A stretch of DNA of 7,929 nucleotides from the NCBI GenBank assembly GCA_903894655.1, contig CAITQY010000260.1, positions 1 to 7,929 of the forward strand. Direction: 5' to 3'. Position numbers and translations under genes: made by a program. Numbering within the stretch: the stretch's first letter is position 1; each line of letters starts with the position of its first letter. Below are positions 1-5,759 of this stretch, piece by piece. Below the pieces are notes generated by a model. That model was not told where the DNA came from, did not search any database, and was given only the letters and a program-made list of their open reading frames with translations. This DNA is from an uncultured Gemmatimonadota bacterium (GTDB taxonomy: Bacteria > Gemmatimonadota > Gemmatimonadetes > Gemmatimonadales > Gemmatimonadaceae).

Positions 1-5
1 CCCGC

Positions 6-1061
6 ATGACCTCCATTGCCAACCCACCGGTTCGACACCCGGGCCTGCAGCGCAACGCACTGGGCTTCACGGTCCGCGACTACGAAGGGGCGATGTCTAC
101 GCTCTGTGCCGGCTGTGGACACGACTCGGTCACAGCGGCGCTCGTGCAGTCGTTCTGGGAGCTGTCGTTGCCGCCGCATCGCGCGGCGAAGATGAGCGGC
201 ATTGGTTGCTCATCGAAAACCACCGCGTATTTCATGAAGCAGTCACACGGCTTCAACAGCGTGCACGGCCGCATGCCGTCGGTCACGTCGGGCGCCAGCG
301 CGGCCAACCGCGATCTTACCTACATCGGCATTTCGGGCGACGGCGACTCGCTCAGCATTGGCCTCGGTCAACTCTCACACGCCATTCGTCGCAACGTGCG
401 CATGCTGTACGTGATCGACAACAATGGCGTGTACGGACTCACCAAAGGACAGTTCTCGGCGTCGGCCGACATCGGCTCCACGTCCAAGAAGGGCGAAGCC
501 AACATGCAGCAGCCCATCGACCCGGTGCTGCTGGCGCTCACGCTGGGCGCCACGTTCGTAGCCCGCAGCTTCTCGGGCGACAAAGCGCAGCTGGTGCCCA
601 TTCTCAAGGCCGGCCTGTCGCACAACGGTCTGGCGCTGATCGATGTGATCTCACCGTGCGTGACCTTCAACGACCACGAGGGCTCCACCAAGAGCTACAA
701 GTTCACGCGCGAGCATGAAGTGGAGATTTCGGCGGCGGACTTTGTGCCGTTACGCCGAGAGATCACGGCGCCCGTCACCGAGAGCGAGGTGTCGGTGGTG
801 GCCATGCACGACGGTAGCACGGTGCGCTTCCGCAAAACGGCCGACAGCTACGACCCCACCAACCGTGAGCAGGCCTACGCGCACGTGCGTGCCTGTCAGC
901 TGCGACATGAAGTGGCCACCGGATTGCTGTTCATCGACGAGAGCGGGCAGGATATGCATGCCATGGCCCAAACCGTGGAGCGGCCGCTGGTGGATGTACC
1001 ATTCGCCGATCTGTGTCCGGGCAATGCGGCACTGCAGTCGTTGATGGAGCGGTATCGGTAG
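6..1061 (+). CDS. korB: 2-oxoacid:ferredoxin oxidoreductase, beta subunit (2-oxoglutarate type, KorB)
   Basis: This is the TPP- and iron-sulfur-binding beta subunit of a two-subunit 2-oxoacid:ferredoxin oxidoreductase. The enzyme oxidatively decarboxylates a 2-oxoacid, probably 2-oxoglutarate, to the acyl-CoA and reduces ferredoxin in the cytoplasm. The 351 residues show CAGCGHDS (34-41), GIGCSSK (65-71), the TPP motif starting GDGDS (111-115) and ending in NN (139-140), and a PFO_beta_C-like tail after about residue 240. Cys34, Cys37, Cys68 and Cys218 are spaced almost exactly like the four cluster ligands I recall for Sulfolobus OFOR (12, 15, 46, 197), so a [4Fe-4S] site looks intact. The start ATG sits in ATGA, where TGA (7-9) could be the stop of an upstream alpha gene; this suggests a translationally coupled korAB pair. 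No Shine-Dalgarno sequence is visible because the window begins 5 bases upstream. Met30 is an alternative start but less likely. Substrate preference (2-oxoglutarate, pyruvate or branched 2-oxoacids) cannot be fixed from the beta subunit alone. Confidence 0.93.
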   Translation: MTSIANPPVRHPGLQRNALGFTVRDYEGAMSTLCAGCGHDSVTAALVQSFWELSLPPHRAAKMSGIGCSSKTTAYFMKQSHGFNSVHGRMPSVTSGASAANRDLTYIGISGDGDSLSIGLGQLSHAIRRNVRMLYVIDNNGVYGLTKGQFSASADIGSTSKKGEANMQQPIDPVLLALTLGATFVARSFSGDKAQLVPILKAGLSHNGLALIDVISPCVTFNDHEGSTKSYKFTREHEVEISAADFVPLRREITAPVTESEVSVVAMHDGSTVRFRKTADSYDPTNREQAYAHVRACQLRHEVATGLLFIDESGQDMHAMAQTVERPLVDVPFADLCPGNAALQSLMERYR

Positions 1062-1081
1062 AAGACCTTCGCTGATGTGAA

Positions 1082-1109
1082 ACGGGGCTCGGCAAATGCC
1101 GAGCCCCGT
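1082..1109. terminator. Hairpin between convergent korB and protease genes, likely bidirectional terminator
   Basis: A perfect 11-bp GC-rich stem (1083-1093 with 1098-1108), extendable by one A-T pair (1082/1109), closes a 4-nt AAAT loop. It lies 20 bp after the korB stop and 29 bp after the protease stop on the other strand. Leaving the hairpin on the minus strand the transcript reads TTTCAC, a short U run; on the plus strand there is no U run. It should therefore work best for the protease transcript and may also end korB. The remainder of the 77-bp gap holds nothing else that I can recognise. Confidence 0.75.
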
Positions 1110-1138
1110 GACCATCACACCGCAAAGCGTGGGCAACG

Positions 1139-2854
1139 TTAGTACGTCACCGTGACGCTGTTGGAGCAGGTGGTGGTACCGGCGTTGCACACCCGGTAGG
1201 TGCGCGTGCCGCCGTTACGGCCAAGGTCGTTGACGTAGCTGCTGGCGGTCACGGTCGTGATTCGCGAGGAGCCGCTGAATACATCTACACGGGCCAAGGC
1301 ACCGGTCCACGACAAATTGGCGAGGTTCCGGTTGTTCGATGACTTGGTCATGCGCACGGTCAGCGCAATGGCACCCGCGGGCGCCGTAGCGACCACGTTA
1401 CGTGTTTGCGTGCCGGTGGCGCCGCCGTTGTCGGTGACCGTGAGCGTCGCGGAATACGTGCCAGCGGCGCTGTACGTTTTGCTGGGGGTCGCGCCGGTGG
1501 CCGTGGTGCCGTCGCCGAAGCTCCAGCTATAGCTGCTGATCGAGCCGTCGGTATCAGCGGAAGCGCCGCCGTTGAACGTGCAGGTGAGACCGGTGCAGCT
1601 GTGGGTGAACGACGCCGTGGGGAGCAGGTTGGTGGGGGTGCCACCGGTAGCGACGAAGTTCAACGTGTACAACAGCAGGTTGGGTGAGCCGGTGCCGGCG
1701 TCCGTCACCTTGCCGGCGGTCGCGCTGGTGAGAATGGCGCTGGTGACGGTGGCCGGACTCGCGGTGGGCGCGCCTTGCAGATACAGCGCGGCGGCGCCAG
1801 CCACATGGGGGCTGGCCATGGAGGTGCCACTGATGGTGTTGGTGGCCGTGCTGCTGGTGTACCACGCCGAGGTGATACTGCTGCCCGGTGCGAACACGTC
1901 GACGCAGCTGCCGACGTTGGAGAAGCCCGAGCGCGCGTCGGCGCTGGTAGTGGACCCTACGGTAATGGCGGACGGCGCGCGGGCCGGTGAGTAGTTGCAG
2001 GCGTTCAGGTTGTCGTTGCCGGCCGCCACCACCACGGTGATGCCTTTGCTCACCGCGTTGGCCACAGCGTCATCAATCGCCGTGCTGGCCCCGCCGCCCA
2101 GCGACATGTTGGCGACCGCGGGCCTCTTCGTCTGGGCGGCCACCCATTCCAACCCGGCGATCACGCCGCTGTTGCTGCCCGACCCCGTGCAACCGAGCAC
2201 GCGCACCGGCACCAAGGTGGTGCCCTTGGCCACGCCATAAGTGGTGCCACCCACCGTTCCGGCGACATGCGTACCGTGGCCGTTGCAGTCGGTGGTGCCG
2301 CGTCCATCGTTGATAGCGGTGAAACCGGGGGCCATGCGTCCGGTAAACTCACTGTGTCCGGCCAGGATGCCGGTGTCGATGATGTACGCGTACACCCCGG
2401 CCCCAGTGGCGTTGTACGTGTAGCCGCCGGCCAGCGGGAGGTCGCGCTGGTCCAGGCGATTGAGCCCCCACGTGGCGCTGGCCTGCGTGGCCGACGCCGT
2501 CACGATGGCGTCGGGCTCGATGGACGCGATCAGCGGATTTCTGGCCAGTGCCGCCACGGCTTGCGGCGGCAAGGTCGCGGCAAAGCCGCGCAGCACGGTG
2601 GTGTAGGTGTAGTGCAGCTGTCCACCGTTGCCGCGCACCATCGAGGCCGCCGTGGCCAAGGCATCGGCGACGTTAGCGCGGAAGGTGATGATGTAGCGGT
2701 CAGGGATGCTGGCCGGTGCGGCCGGTGCCGCGGACTGACGTGCCGGCGCCAGTAGATCGGGCGCGGTCGGCGTGACCGCCGTGCGGCTGTCGGCGCAGGC
2801 GGCCAGCGCCAAGGCGGTGAGCGCCACAGCGGCGGCGGAGAGGGAACGACGCAT
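1139..2854 (-). CDS. Lipoprotein-type S8 serine protease (proteinase K/aqualysin-like) with PKD domain
   Basis: This is a secreted subtilisin-family endopeptidase of 571 residues. Residues 1-20 form a lipoprotein signal peptide with lipobox LAAC (Cys20, followed by Ala-Asp), so the precursor is probably lipidated. Residues 51-120 resemble an inhibitor I9 propeptide. The catalytic domain runs from about 129 to 400: Asp160 in YIIDTG, His193 in NGHGTH, oxyanion Asn280 in AAGND and Ser345 in GTSMASPH, so the triad is complete. Cys190/Cys222 and Cys286/Cys317 are spaced 32 and 31, as in the two disulfides of aqualysin I. A PKD domain (about 410-490, core SWSFGDGT) and an 80-residue C-terminal beta domain with Cys556/Cys563, fibronectin-III-like, follow. 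The start at 2854 is chosen because it begins the signal peptide, has GAGGTG 6 nt upstream, and lies downstream of a promoter. An in-frame start at 2947 would bury the signal peptide and overlap that promoter. Expected role is degradation of extracellular or surface protein; the substrate is unknown. Confidence 0.92.
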   Translation of the reverse strand: MRRSLSAAAVALTALALAACADSRTAVTPTAPDLLAPARQSAAPAAPASIPDRYIITFRANVADALATAASMVRGNGGQLHYTYTTVLRGFAATLPPQAVAALARNPLIASIEPDAIVTASATQASATWGLNRLDQRDLPLAGGYTYNATGAGVYAYIIDTGILAGHSEFTGRMAPGFTAINDGRGTTDCNGHGTHVAGTVGGTTYGVAKGTTLVPVRVLGCTGSGSNSGVIAGLEWVAAQTKRPAVANMSLGGGASTAIDDAVANAVSKGITVVVAAGNDNLNACNYSPARAPSAITVGSTTSADARSGFSNVGSCVDVFAPGSSITSAWYTSSTATNTISGTSMASPHVAGAAALYLQGAPTASPATVTSAILTSATAGKVTDAGTGSPNLLLYTLNFVATGGTPTNLLPTASFTHSCTGLTCTFNGGASADTDGSISSYSWSFGDGTTATGATPSKTYSAAGTYSATLTVTDNGGATGTQTRNVVATAPAGAIALTVRMTKSSNNRNLANLSWTGALARVDVFSGSSRITTVTASSYVNDLGRNGGTRTYRVCNAGTTTCSNSVTVTY

Positions 2855-2860
2855 ACGGAA

Positions 2861-2866
2861 CACCTC
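2861..2866 (-). promoter_or_regulatory. Shine-Dalgarno site of the S8 protease
   Basis: On the minus strand GAGGTG precedes the ATG at 2854 by 6 nt. It decides the start in favour of the signal-peptide methionine rather than the in-frame codon at 2947. Confidence 0.7.
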
Positions 2867-2912
2867 AAGAAAGGAACAGCGGCGGGCGAGGCCCACTTTC
2901 AGATATGGGCGG

Positions 2913-2941
2913 AGTATCGATAAGAGGCCCGTGTGTGGCAA
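2913..2941 (-). promoter_or_regulatory. Sigma70-type promoter of the S8 protease
   Basis: On the minus strand a -35 element TTGCCA (2936-2941, 5 of 6 matches to consensus) and a -10 element GATACT (2913-2918, 4 of 6) are separated by exactly 17 nt. Transcription would start near 2906, giving a leader of about 50 nt before the ATG at 2854. The -10 overlaps an 8-bp palindrome, TATCGATA (2915-2922). The assignment rests on consensus matching only, and consensus elements may differ in this phylum. Confidence 0.5.
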
Positions 2942-3232
2942 GACCACATGCCCGCGCCTCGATCAACTCCGCGTACTTGTCGCGTTTGGCTGCACAATGG
3001 GTGCCACCAGCGTGGGGCGTACGCATTTCATTTCGTGGTACAAATTCTTAAGGCCGAGTTCGCTGCGCACCGAGCCTAATCTTGGCTGCGGCACCCAGGA
3101 CCGTTCAAATGTCGCCGTTGACCGACATGCGCATGTGGATCGTGAACAAGCAGCCGATCCGGTGAGCGGGTTGGCCGTTGGTGTTGCTGGGGATTCGCGG
3201 CGCGATCGCCACAGAGTGGTGTGGCGTCGTGG
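2942..3232. other. Non-coding stretch between the protease promoter and the rmlB remnant
   Basis: I recognise no gene here. The stretch includes a locally AT-richer patch (about 3025-3052) in an otherwise GC-rich sequence. It also holds one 18-codon plus-strand reading frame, 3109-3165, with AGGA 8 nt before its ATG and strongly GC-ending codons; this is listed under findings and is not strong enough to call a gene. No tRNA-like cloverleaf, insertion-sequence end or long repeat was seen by eye. Confidence 0.5.
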
Positions 3233-3364
3233 CTACATCAGGTGGTTTGGGGTGGCGTGCTTGGCGTGGGGGTCGTAGTGCGCCGCAATCCACTGCCGAT
3301 AGCGGCCATCCATCACGGCCCGCCACCACGGATCGGTCGCCAGATACCACTCTGCCGTGCGGCG
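3233..3364 (-). pseudogene. Remnant of the C-terminus of dTDP-glucose 4,6-dehydratase (RmlB)
   Basis: The minus-strand frame ending at TAG (3233-3235) encodes about 43 residues beginning RRTAEWYLATDPWWRAV and continuing MDGRYRQWIAAHYD. Against the end of enteric RmlB as I remember it (RKTVEWYLANTQW, then SGAYQSWIEQNY) this aligns without gaps with about 14 identities in 33 positions, including EWYLA, the Trp, G-x-Y and WI-x-x-x-Y. RmlB makes dTDP-4-keto-6-deoxyglucose for dTDP-rhamnose synthesis; nothing of its NAD-binding fold or catalytic region is present, so the fragment cannot be a functional enzyme. Codons are strongly GC-ending, as in a real gene. Upstream, the coding-like signal moves to another frame (3437 to about 3368, reading LMLALTRAGERSALQQIFDRYG), and removing one base near 3365-3369 would join the two frames. 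It lies downstream of the DUF3300 gene on the same strand. Alternatives are a deletion scar or a decayed gene of a sugar-nucleotide cluster. Confidence 0.55.
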
Positions 3365-3386
3365 GTCCGTACCGATCGAAGATCTG

Positions 3387-3409
3387 CTGGAGCGCGCTGC
3401 GCTCTCCAG
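3387..3409 (-). terminator. Weak hairpin downstream of the DUF3300 gene
   Basis: CTGGAG and CTCCAG form a 6-bp stem extended inward, after one A-G mismatch, by three G-C pairs around a 3-nt loop. It lies about 40 nt after the DUF3300 stop on the minus strand. No U run follows, so function as a terminator is only possible. It also overlaps the putative coding-like stretch upstream of the rmlB remnant. Confidence 0.25.
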
Positions 3410-3449
3410 CGCGCGTGAGCGCGAGCATCAGGAGCACGCGCGCCTTGTG

Positions 3450-4937
3450 CTACGATCCCCGGTGCTCACGGCCCCCGCGATTGCCATCGGACGGGGGCCG
3501 TGGTTGGGCCGTGCGCGTGGGCGCAGTGCGTGATTCCGGGGAGCGCGCCTGCGGTGCGGTCGGCGGTGACGCTTGCGGTGCCGAACGCGGTGCCGAACGC
3601 GGTGCCGAACGCGGTGACGACGCTTCCGGTACGCGGGTCGACGCCGACCGCTCCGCCCGACCCTCGTTGCGCTGCGCGTCGCGACCGCGCATGTCGCGTC
3701 CACGATTGTTGCTGCCCCGTGCGTCGTCGCCGCGAGACTCGCTACCACGCACGTCGCTACCACGCACGTCGCTGCCGCGCGCTTCGTTCAACGGGTCGCG
3801 CGTGGTCACGGTCGGTGCCACGGGTTCGCGGCGACGCTCGGCCGCCATCGGCTGGCCCAGCATCACCCCGTTGCCGCGGCCGTCACTCCGCCCGCCGTCG
3901 CGCTGCGGCAGTCCGTTGCGATAGCCATCCGGTGACGCCGATCCGCCTGGCGCACGAGGCTGCGCCGCACGTCCTGCGTTGTTGTCGTCCACCACGTCCC
4001 GACCACGTCCATTGTCGCGACCGTCGCGGTAGCCATCGCGGTTTCCGTCACGATTGCCGTCACGACGCAACGCGAAGACCACGTCGCGATGATAGCCCGC
4101 GTAGCGATCCACGTTGCGATAGTTCACCGTGCGAGACGCCACGTTTCGGTTCACATACACGTCGCGGTAGCGTGGACTCACGTAGATGTTCGTGACCTGA
4201 ATGAACGGCCGCGAGCGGGCGCGCCATCCACCGCCGGAACGCACGTACACGTCATCCCAGCCGTTGTAGTACACGGCCCGTCGACCCCAGTCGAGGTCGT
4301 AATTCAACCAGCCACCGATCGGAAATCCCACACCGAACGACCAGTAGCGGCTGGAGAAGCCCACATTGAAGATCGGTCGCGTGTACACGACGATCGGATC
4401 GTAGACCGGCACATAGATCACGCGTGGCTGCGCGGGCACGATCACGTAGCTGTTCGACTCGCGCACCACCTGCTGCTGTGCGGTCGACACCAGATTGCCC
4501 TGCGCATCCGCCAGACGGCGCATGCGCTGCACCGCGGCCATGACATCGCTCGACTGATAGGCATAGGCGCGACCGAGCGTGGCCGTCCAGTCACCTTTGT
4601 CGGCCATCATGTTGAGCGCCGATTGGTAATGCGCCACCGATTTCACGCTCACATCCCACGGCTGCTCGTCGATGCCGTCCGTGCCGTGCTCACGCACCCA
4701 GCGCGCCGCATCCTCGACTTGATCGGGGAAGGTGGCTGCCACCAGCACCTGCGCCAGCAGCGCATCGGGATAGAGCGCGATCGGCCCCACCAGATTATCG
4801 AGGTGATTCTCGGCGAAGCGCTCCACGTCGAGCACCTCGCCTCGTGGCGCCACGACGACCTGTGCCGCGAGCGATGCAAGTGGGGAAGCTGTCGCCAGCG
4901 AAAGCGCTAACGATAGAACGAACGAGACACGGGACAT
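3450..4937 (-). CDS. DUF3300 domain-containing exported protein with repetitive Arg/Gly/Asp-rich tail
   Basis: This is an exported protein of unknown function, 495 residues. Residues 1-25 are a signal peptide (MSRVSFVLSLALSL, cleavage likely after about residue 24), placing it in the periplasm or envelope. The DUF3300 domain spans roughly 38-215, with conserved-looking LVGPIALYPDALLAQVLVAATFP (split here as LVGPIALYPD, 49-58, and ALLAQVLVAATFP, 59-71), PWDVSVKSVAHY, and VIYVPVYDP (173-181). Residues 186-290 are rich in Tyr, Arg and aromatics. From about 291 to the end the chain is low-complexity and very likely disordered, built from DGNR, RGSDV and RSAP repeats. The start at 4937 is preferred because it opens the signal peptide and has GGAG 6 nt upstream (4945-4948); an in-frame start at 4982 would add 15 non-signal residues. 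It is divergent from the DUF4256 gene, and no clear promoter was found. The charged tail may bind a polyanion or cell-wall polymer, but that is inference only. Confidence 0.85.
   Translation of the reverse strand: MSRVSFVLSLALSLATASPLASLAAQVVVAPRGEVLDVERFAENHLDNLVGPIALYPDALLAQVLVAATFPDQVEDAARWVREHGTDGIDEQPWDVSVKSVAHYQSALNMMADKGDWTATLGRAYAYQSSDVMAAVQRMRRLADAQGNLVSTAQQQVVRESNSYVIVPAQPRVIYVPVYDPIVVYTRPIFNVGFSSRYWSFGVGFPIGGWLNYDLDWGRRAVYYNGWDDVYVRSGGGWRARSRPFIQVTNIYVSPRYRDVYVNRNVASRTVNYRNVDRYAGYHRDVVFALRRDGNRDGNRDGYRDGRDNGRGRDVVDDNNAGRAAQPRAPGGSASPDGYRNGLPQRDGGRSDGRGNGVMLGQPMAAERRREPVAPTVTTRDPLNEARGSDVRGSDVRGSESRGDDARGSNNRGRDMRGRDAQRNEGRAERSASTRVPEASSPRSAPRSAPRSAPQASPPTAPQARSPESRTAPTRTAQPRPPSDGNRGGREHRGS
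3467..3502 (-). repeat. Perfect 11-bp inverted repeat inside the 3' end of the DUF3300 gene
   Basis: CACGGCCCCCG (3467-3477) is repeated in reverse complement at 3492-3502. Inside, CGAT (3478-3481) can pair with ATCG (3486-3489) across a TGCC loop, leaving a 2-nt bulge, so up to 15 bp can form. It encodes the last residues around PPSDGNRGGR and ends 14 nt before the stop codon. No U run follows on the minus strand. Confidence 0.7.
3575..3616 (-). repeat. 12-bp tandem repeat, 3.5 copies, encoding RSAP units
   Basis: The plus-strand unit GCGGTGCCGAAC occurs identically at 3575-3586, 3587-3598 and 3599-3610, followed by a half copy to 3616. In the DUF3300 protein it encodes three RSAP units (residues 443-454). 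The copies are identical at DNA level, so expansion is likely recent and copy number may vary between strains. Confidence 0.9.
3711..3785 (-). repeat. 15-bp degenerate tandem repeat, 5 copies, encoding RGSDV-like pentapeptides
   Basis: Five consecutive 15-bp units encode DUF3300 residues 385-409, the series RGSDV, RGSDV, RGSES, RGDDA. The units at 3741-3755 and 3756-3770 (GCTACCACGCACGTC) are identical; the flanking units have diverged, mostly while keeping Arg-Gly. The protein pattern continues with RGSNN, RGRDM and RGRDA beyond the repeat on its C-terminal side. Confidence 0.85.
4026..4061 (-). repeat. 12-bp tandem repeat, 3 copies, encoding DGNR/DGYR
   Basis: Three 12-bp units encode DGNR, DGNR and DGYR (DUF3300 residues 293-304), followed by a looser DGRDNGRGRD. 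The units differ at several third positions, so they are older or more drifted than the RSAP repeat downstream in the same gene. Confidence 0.75.
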
Positions 4938-4970
4938 GGTGCCGCTCCGGCAGGGGACACGAGGGAACCT

Positions 4971-5009
4971 CTCACCGGTCACCTGTTGCAGAATGCGTAC
5001 CTCACCGGT
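4971..5009. repeat. 9-bp direct repeat CTCACCGGT in the divergent intergenic region
   Basis: CTCACCGGT occurs at 4971-4979 and 5001-5009, a start-to-start distance of 30 bp, close to three helical turns. Each contains the palindrome ACCGGT. The copies lie between the divergent DUF3300 and DUF4256 genes, nearer the former. They could be paired operator half-sites, but no regulator is known and the match may be chance. The rest of the 202-bp gap (4938-5139) shows no promoter that I would call with confidence. Confidence 0.35.
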
Positions 5010-5139
5010 GGCGCCGCGAAGTGTGTTACATCACAACGACTTGGCGTTTGCGGTCGGCCGCGCGACGACGTACCGTATCCTCGATTCAGGACAGTGAGCA
5101 CGCCGAAAGTGGACAACCGCACACCCCCGAGAGCTCACC

Positions 5140-5685
5140 ATGAACACCACAGAACGGGACGCGCTGTTCCGCACGTTGGCGGCGCGATTCGAGCGCAACA
5201 TGCACCGCCATCCCGGTATCGCCTGGTTGGAGGTGCGCGCGAAACTCGATGGGAATGCGGCCGCCGTGCATGCGCTGCGCGAGATGGAAGCCACGGGCGG
5301 CGAGCCTGACGTAGTCAGCCTGGATAGCGAGTCCGCCGGGTACACGTTCTGCGATTGCTCAGCCGAAAGCCCGATCGGTCGCCGGAGCTGCTGTTACGAT
5401 CAGGAAGCGCTCGACTCCCGCAAAGAGAACAAGCCGGCCAACGGCGCCGTCGCGATGGCCGCCAGCATGGGCATCACCCTGCTCACCGAAGCGCAGTACC
5501 GCGCGCTTCAGGCGTTTGGCGCATTCGATCTCAAGACCTCGAGCTGGATCAGCACGCCGGCTAACATTCGCGCACTCGGCGGCGCGTTATTCTGCGATCG
5601 CCGCTATGACACCGTGTTCCTGTATCACAACGGCGCGTCGTCGTACTACGCCGCCAGAGGGTTCCGCGGGGTCCTGCGCATCTGA
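5140..5685 (+). CDS. DUF4256 domain-containing protein
   Basis: This is a complete single-domain protein of 181 residues, the usual length of the DUF4256 family, which is cytoplasmic and uncharacterised. It has no signal peptide and no membrane segment. Family-like blocks as I remember them are FERNMHRHPGIAW (17-29), TGGEPDVV (52-59), FCDCSAESPIGRRSCCYDQE (70-89), the helix AVAMAASMGITLLTEAQYRAL (103-123; quoted as AVAMAASMGI and TLLTEAQYRAL) and a strongly conserved C-terminal block with ALFCDRRYDTVFLYHNGA (149-166), SYYAARGFRG and a terminal LRI. Cys71, Cys73, Cys84, Cys85 and Cys152 could bind metal, but the family function is unknown. The weak GAGAG (5129-5133) lies 6 nt before the ATG, and no other in-frame start fits the conserved N-terminus. 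It is divergent from the DUF3300 gene and convergent with the barrel gene, so it is probably transcribed alone. Confidence 0.88.
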   Translation: MNTTERDALFRTLAARFERNMHRHPGIAWLEVRAKLDGNAAAVHALREMEATGGEPDVVSLDSESAGYTFCDCSAESPIGRRSCCYDQEALDSRKENKPANGAVAMAASMGITLLTEAQYRALQAFGAFDLKTSSWISTPANIRALGGALFCDRRYDTVFLYHNGASSYYAARGFRGVLRI

Positions 5686-5700
5686 GAGCGCGCGGGCCGC

Positions 5701-5722
5701 GGTGGCCACGCCTACAGCCACC
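5701..5722. terminator. Possible hairpin between convergent DUF4256 and barrel genes
   Basis: GGTGGC (5701-5706) and GCCACC (5717-5722) can pair across a 10-nt loop within the 74-bp convergent gap. The stem is short, the loop long, and no U run follows on either strand, so a terminator role is weakly supported. Nothing else was recognised in the gap. Confidence 0.25.
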
Positions 5723-5759
5723 AGCGCGGCAGCGAGCGAGCTGGCCCCACGCCGGACGT

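Noticed and set aside
2267..2755. Plus-strand open frame of 162 codons opposite the S8 protease.
   Set aside because: It lies wholly inside a gene with an intact catalytic triad, is Gly/Arg-rich, and shows no motif.
3105..3437. A single 110-codon minus-strand gene downstream of DUF3300.
   Set aside because: Only its first part looks coding; after about 3368 the coding signal and the RmlB similarity move to another frame, so the 110-residue product is probably not real.
3575..4061. Short tandem repeats as a possible CRISPR array or regulatory iterons.
   Set aside because: Units are 12-15 bp without spacers, are all in frame and directly encode protein repeats.
4089..4910. Long plus-strand open frame (273 codons) opposite the DUF3300 gene.
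   Set aside because: Its His/Arg/Val-rich composition with no domain is typical of an antisense shadow of a GC-rich gene. The minus strand carries a signal peptide and a recognisable DUF3300 domain.
5022..5035. TGTG-N6-CACA inverted repeat resembling a CRP/FNR site.
   Set aside because: The spacing is 2 nt short of the usual TGTGA-N6-TCACA layout, only four bases per arm match, and no promoter can be placed relative to it.
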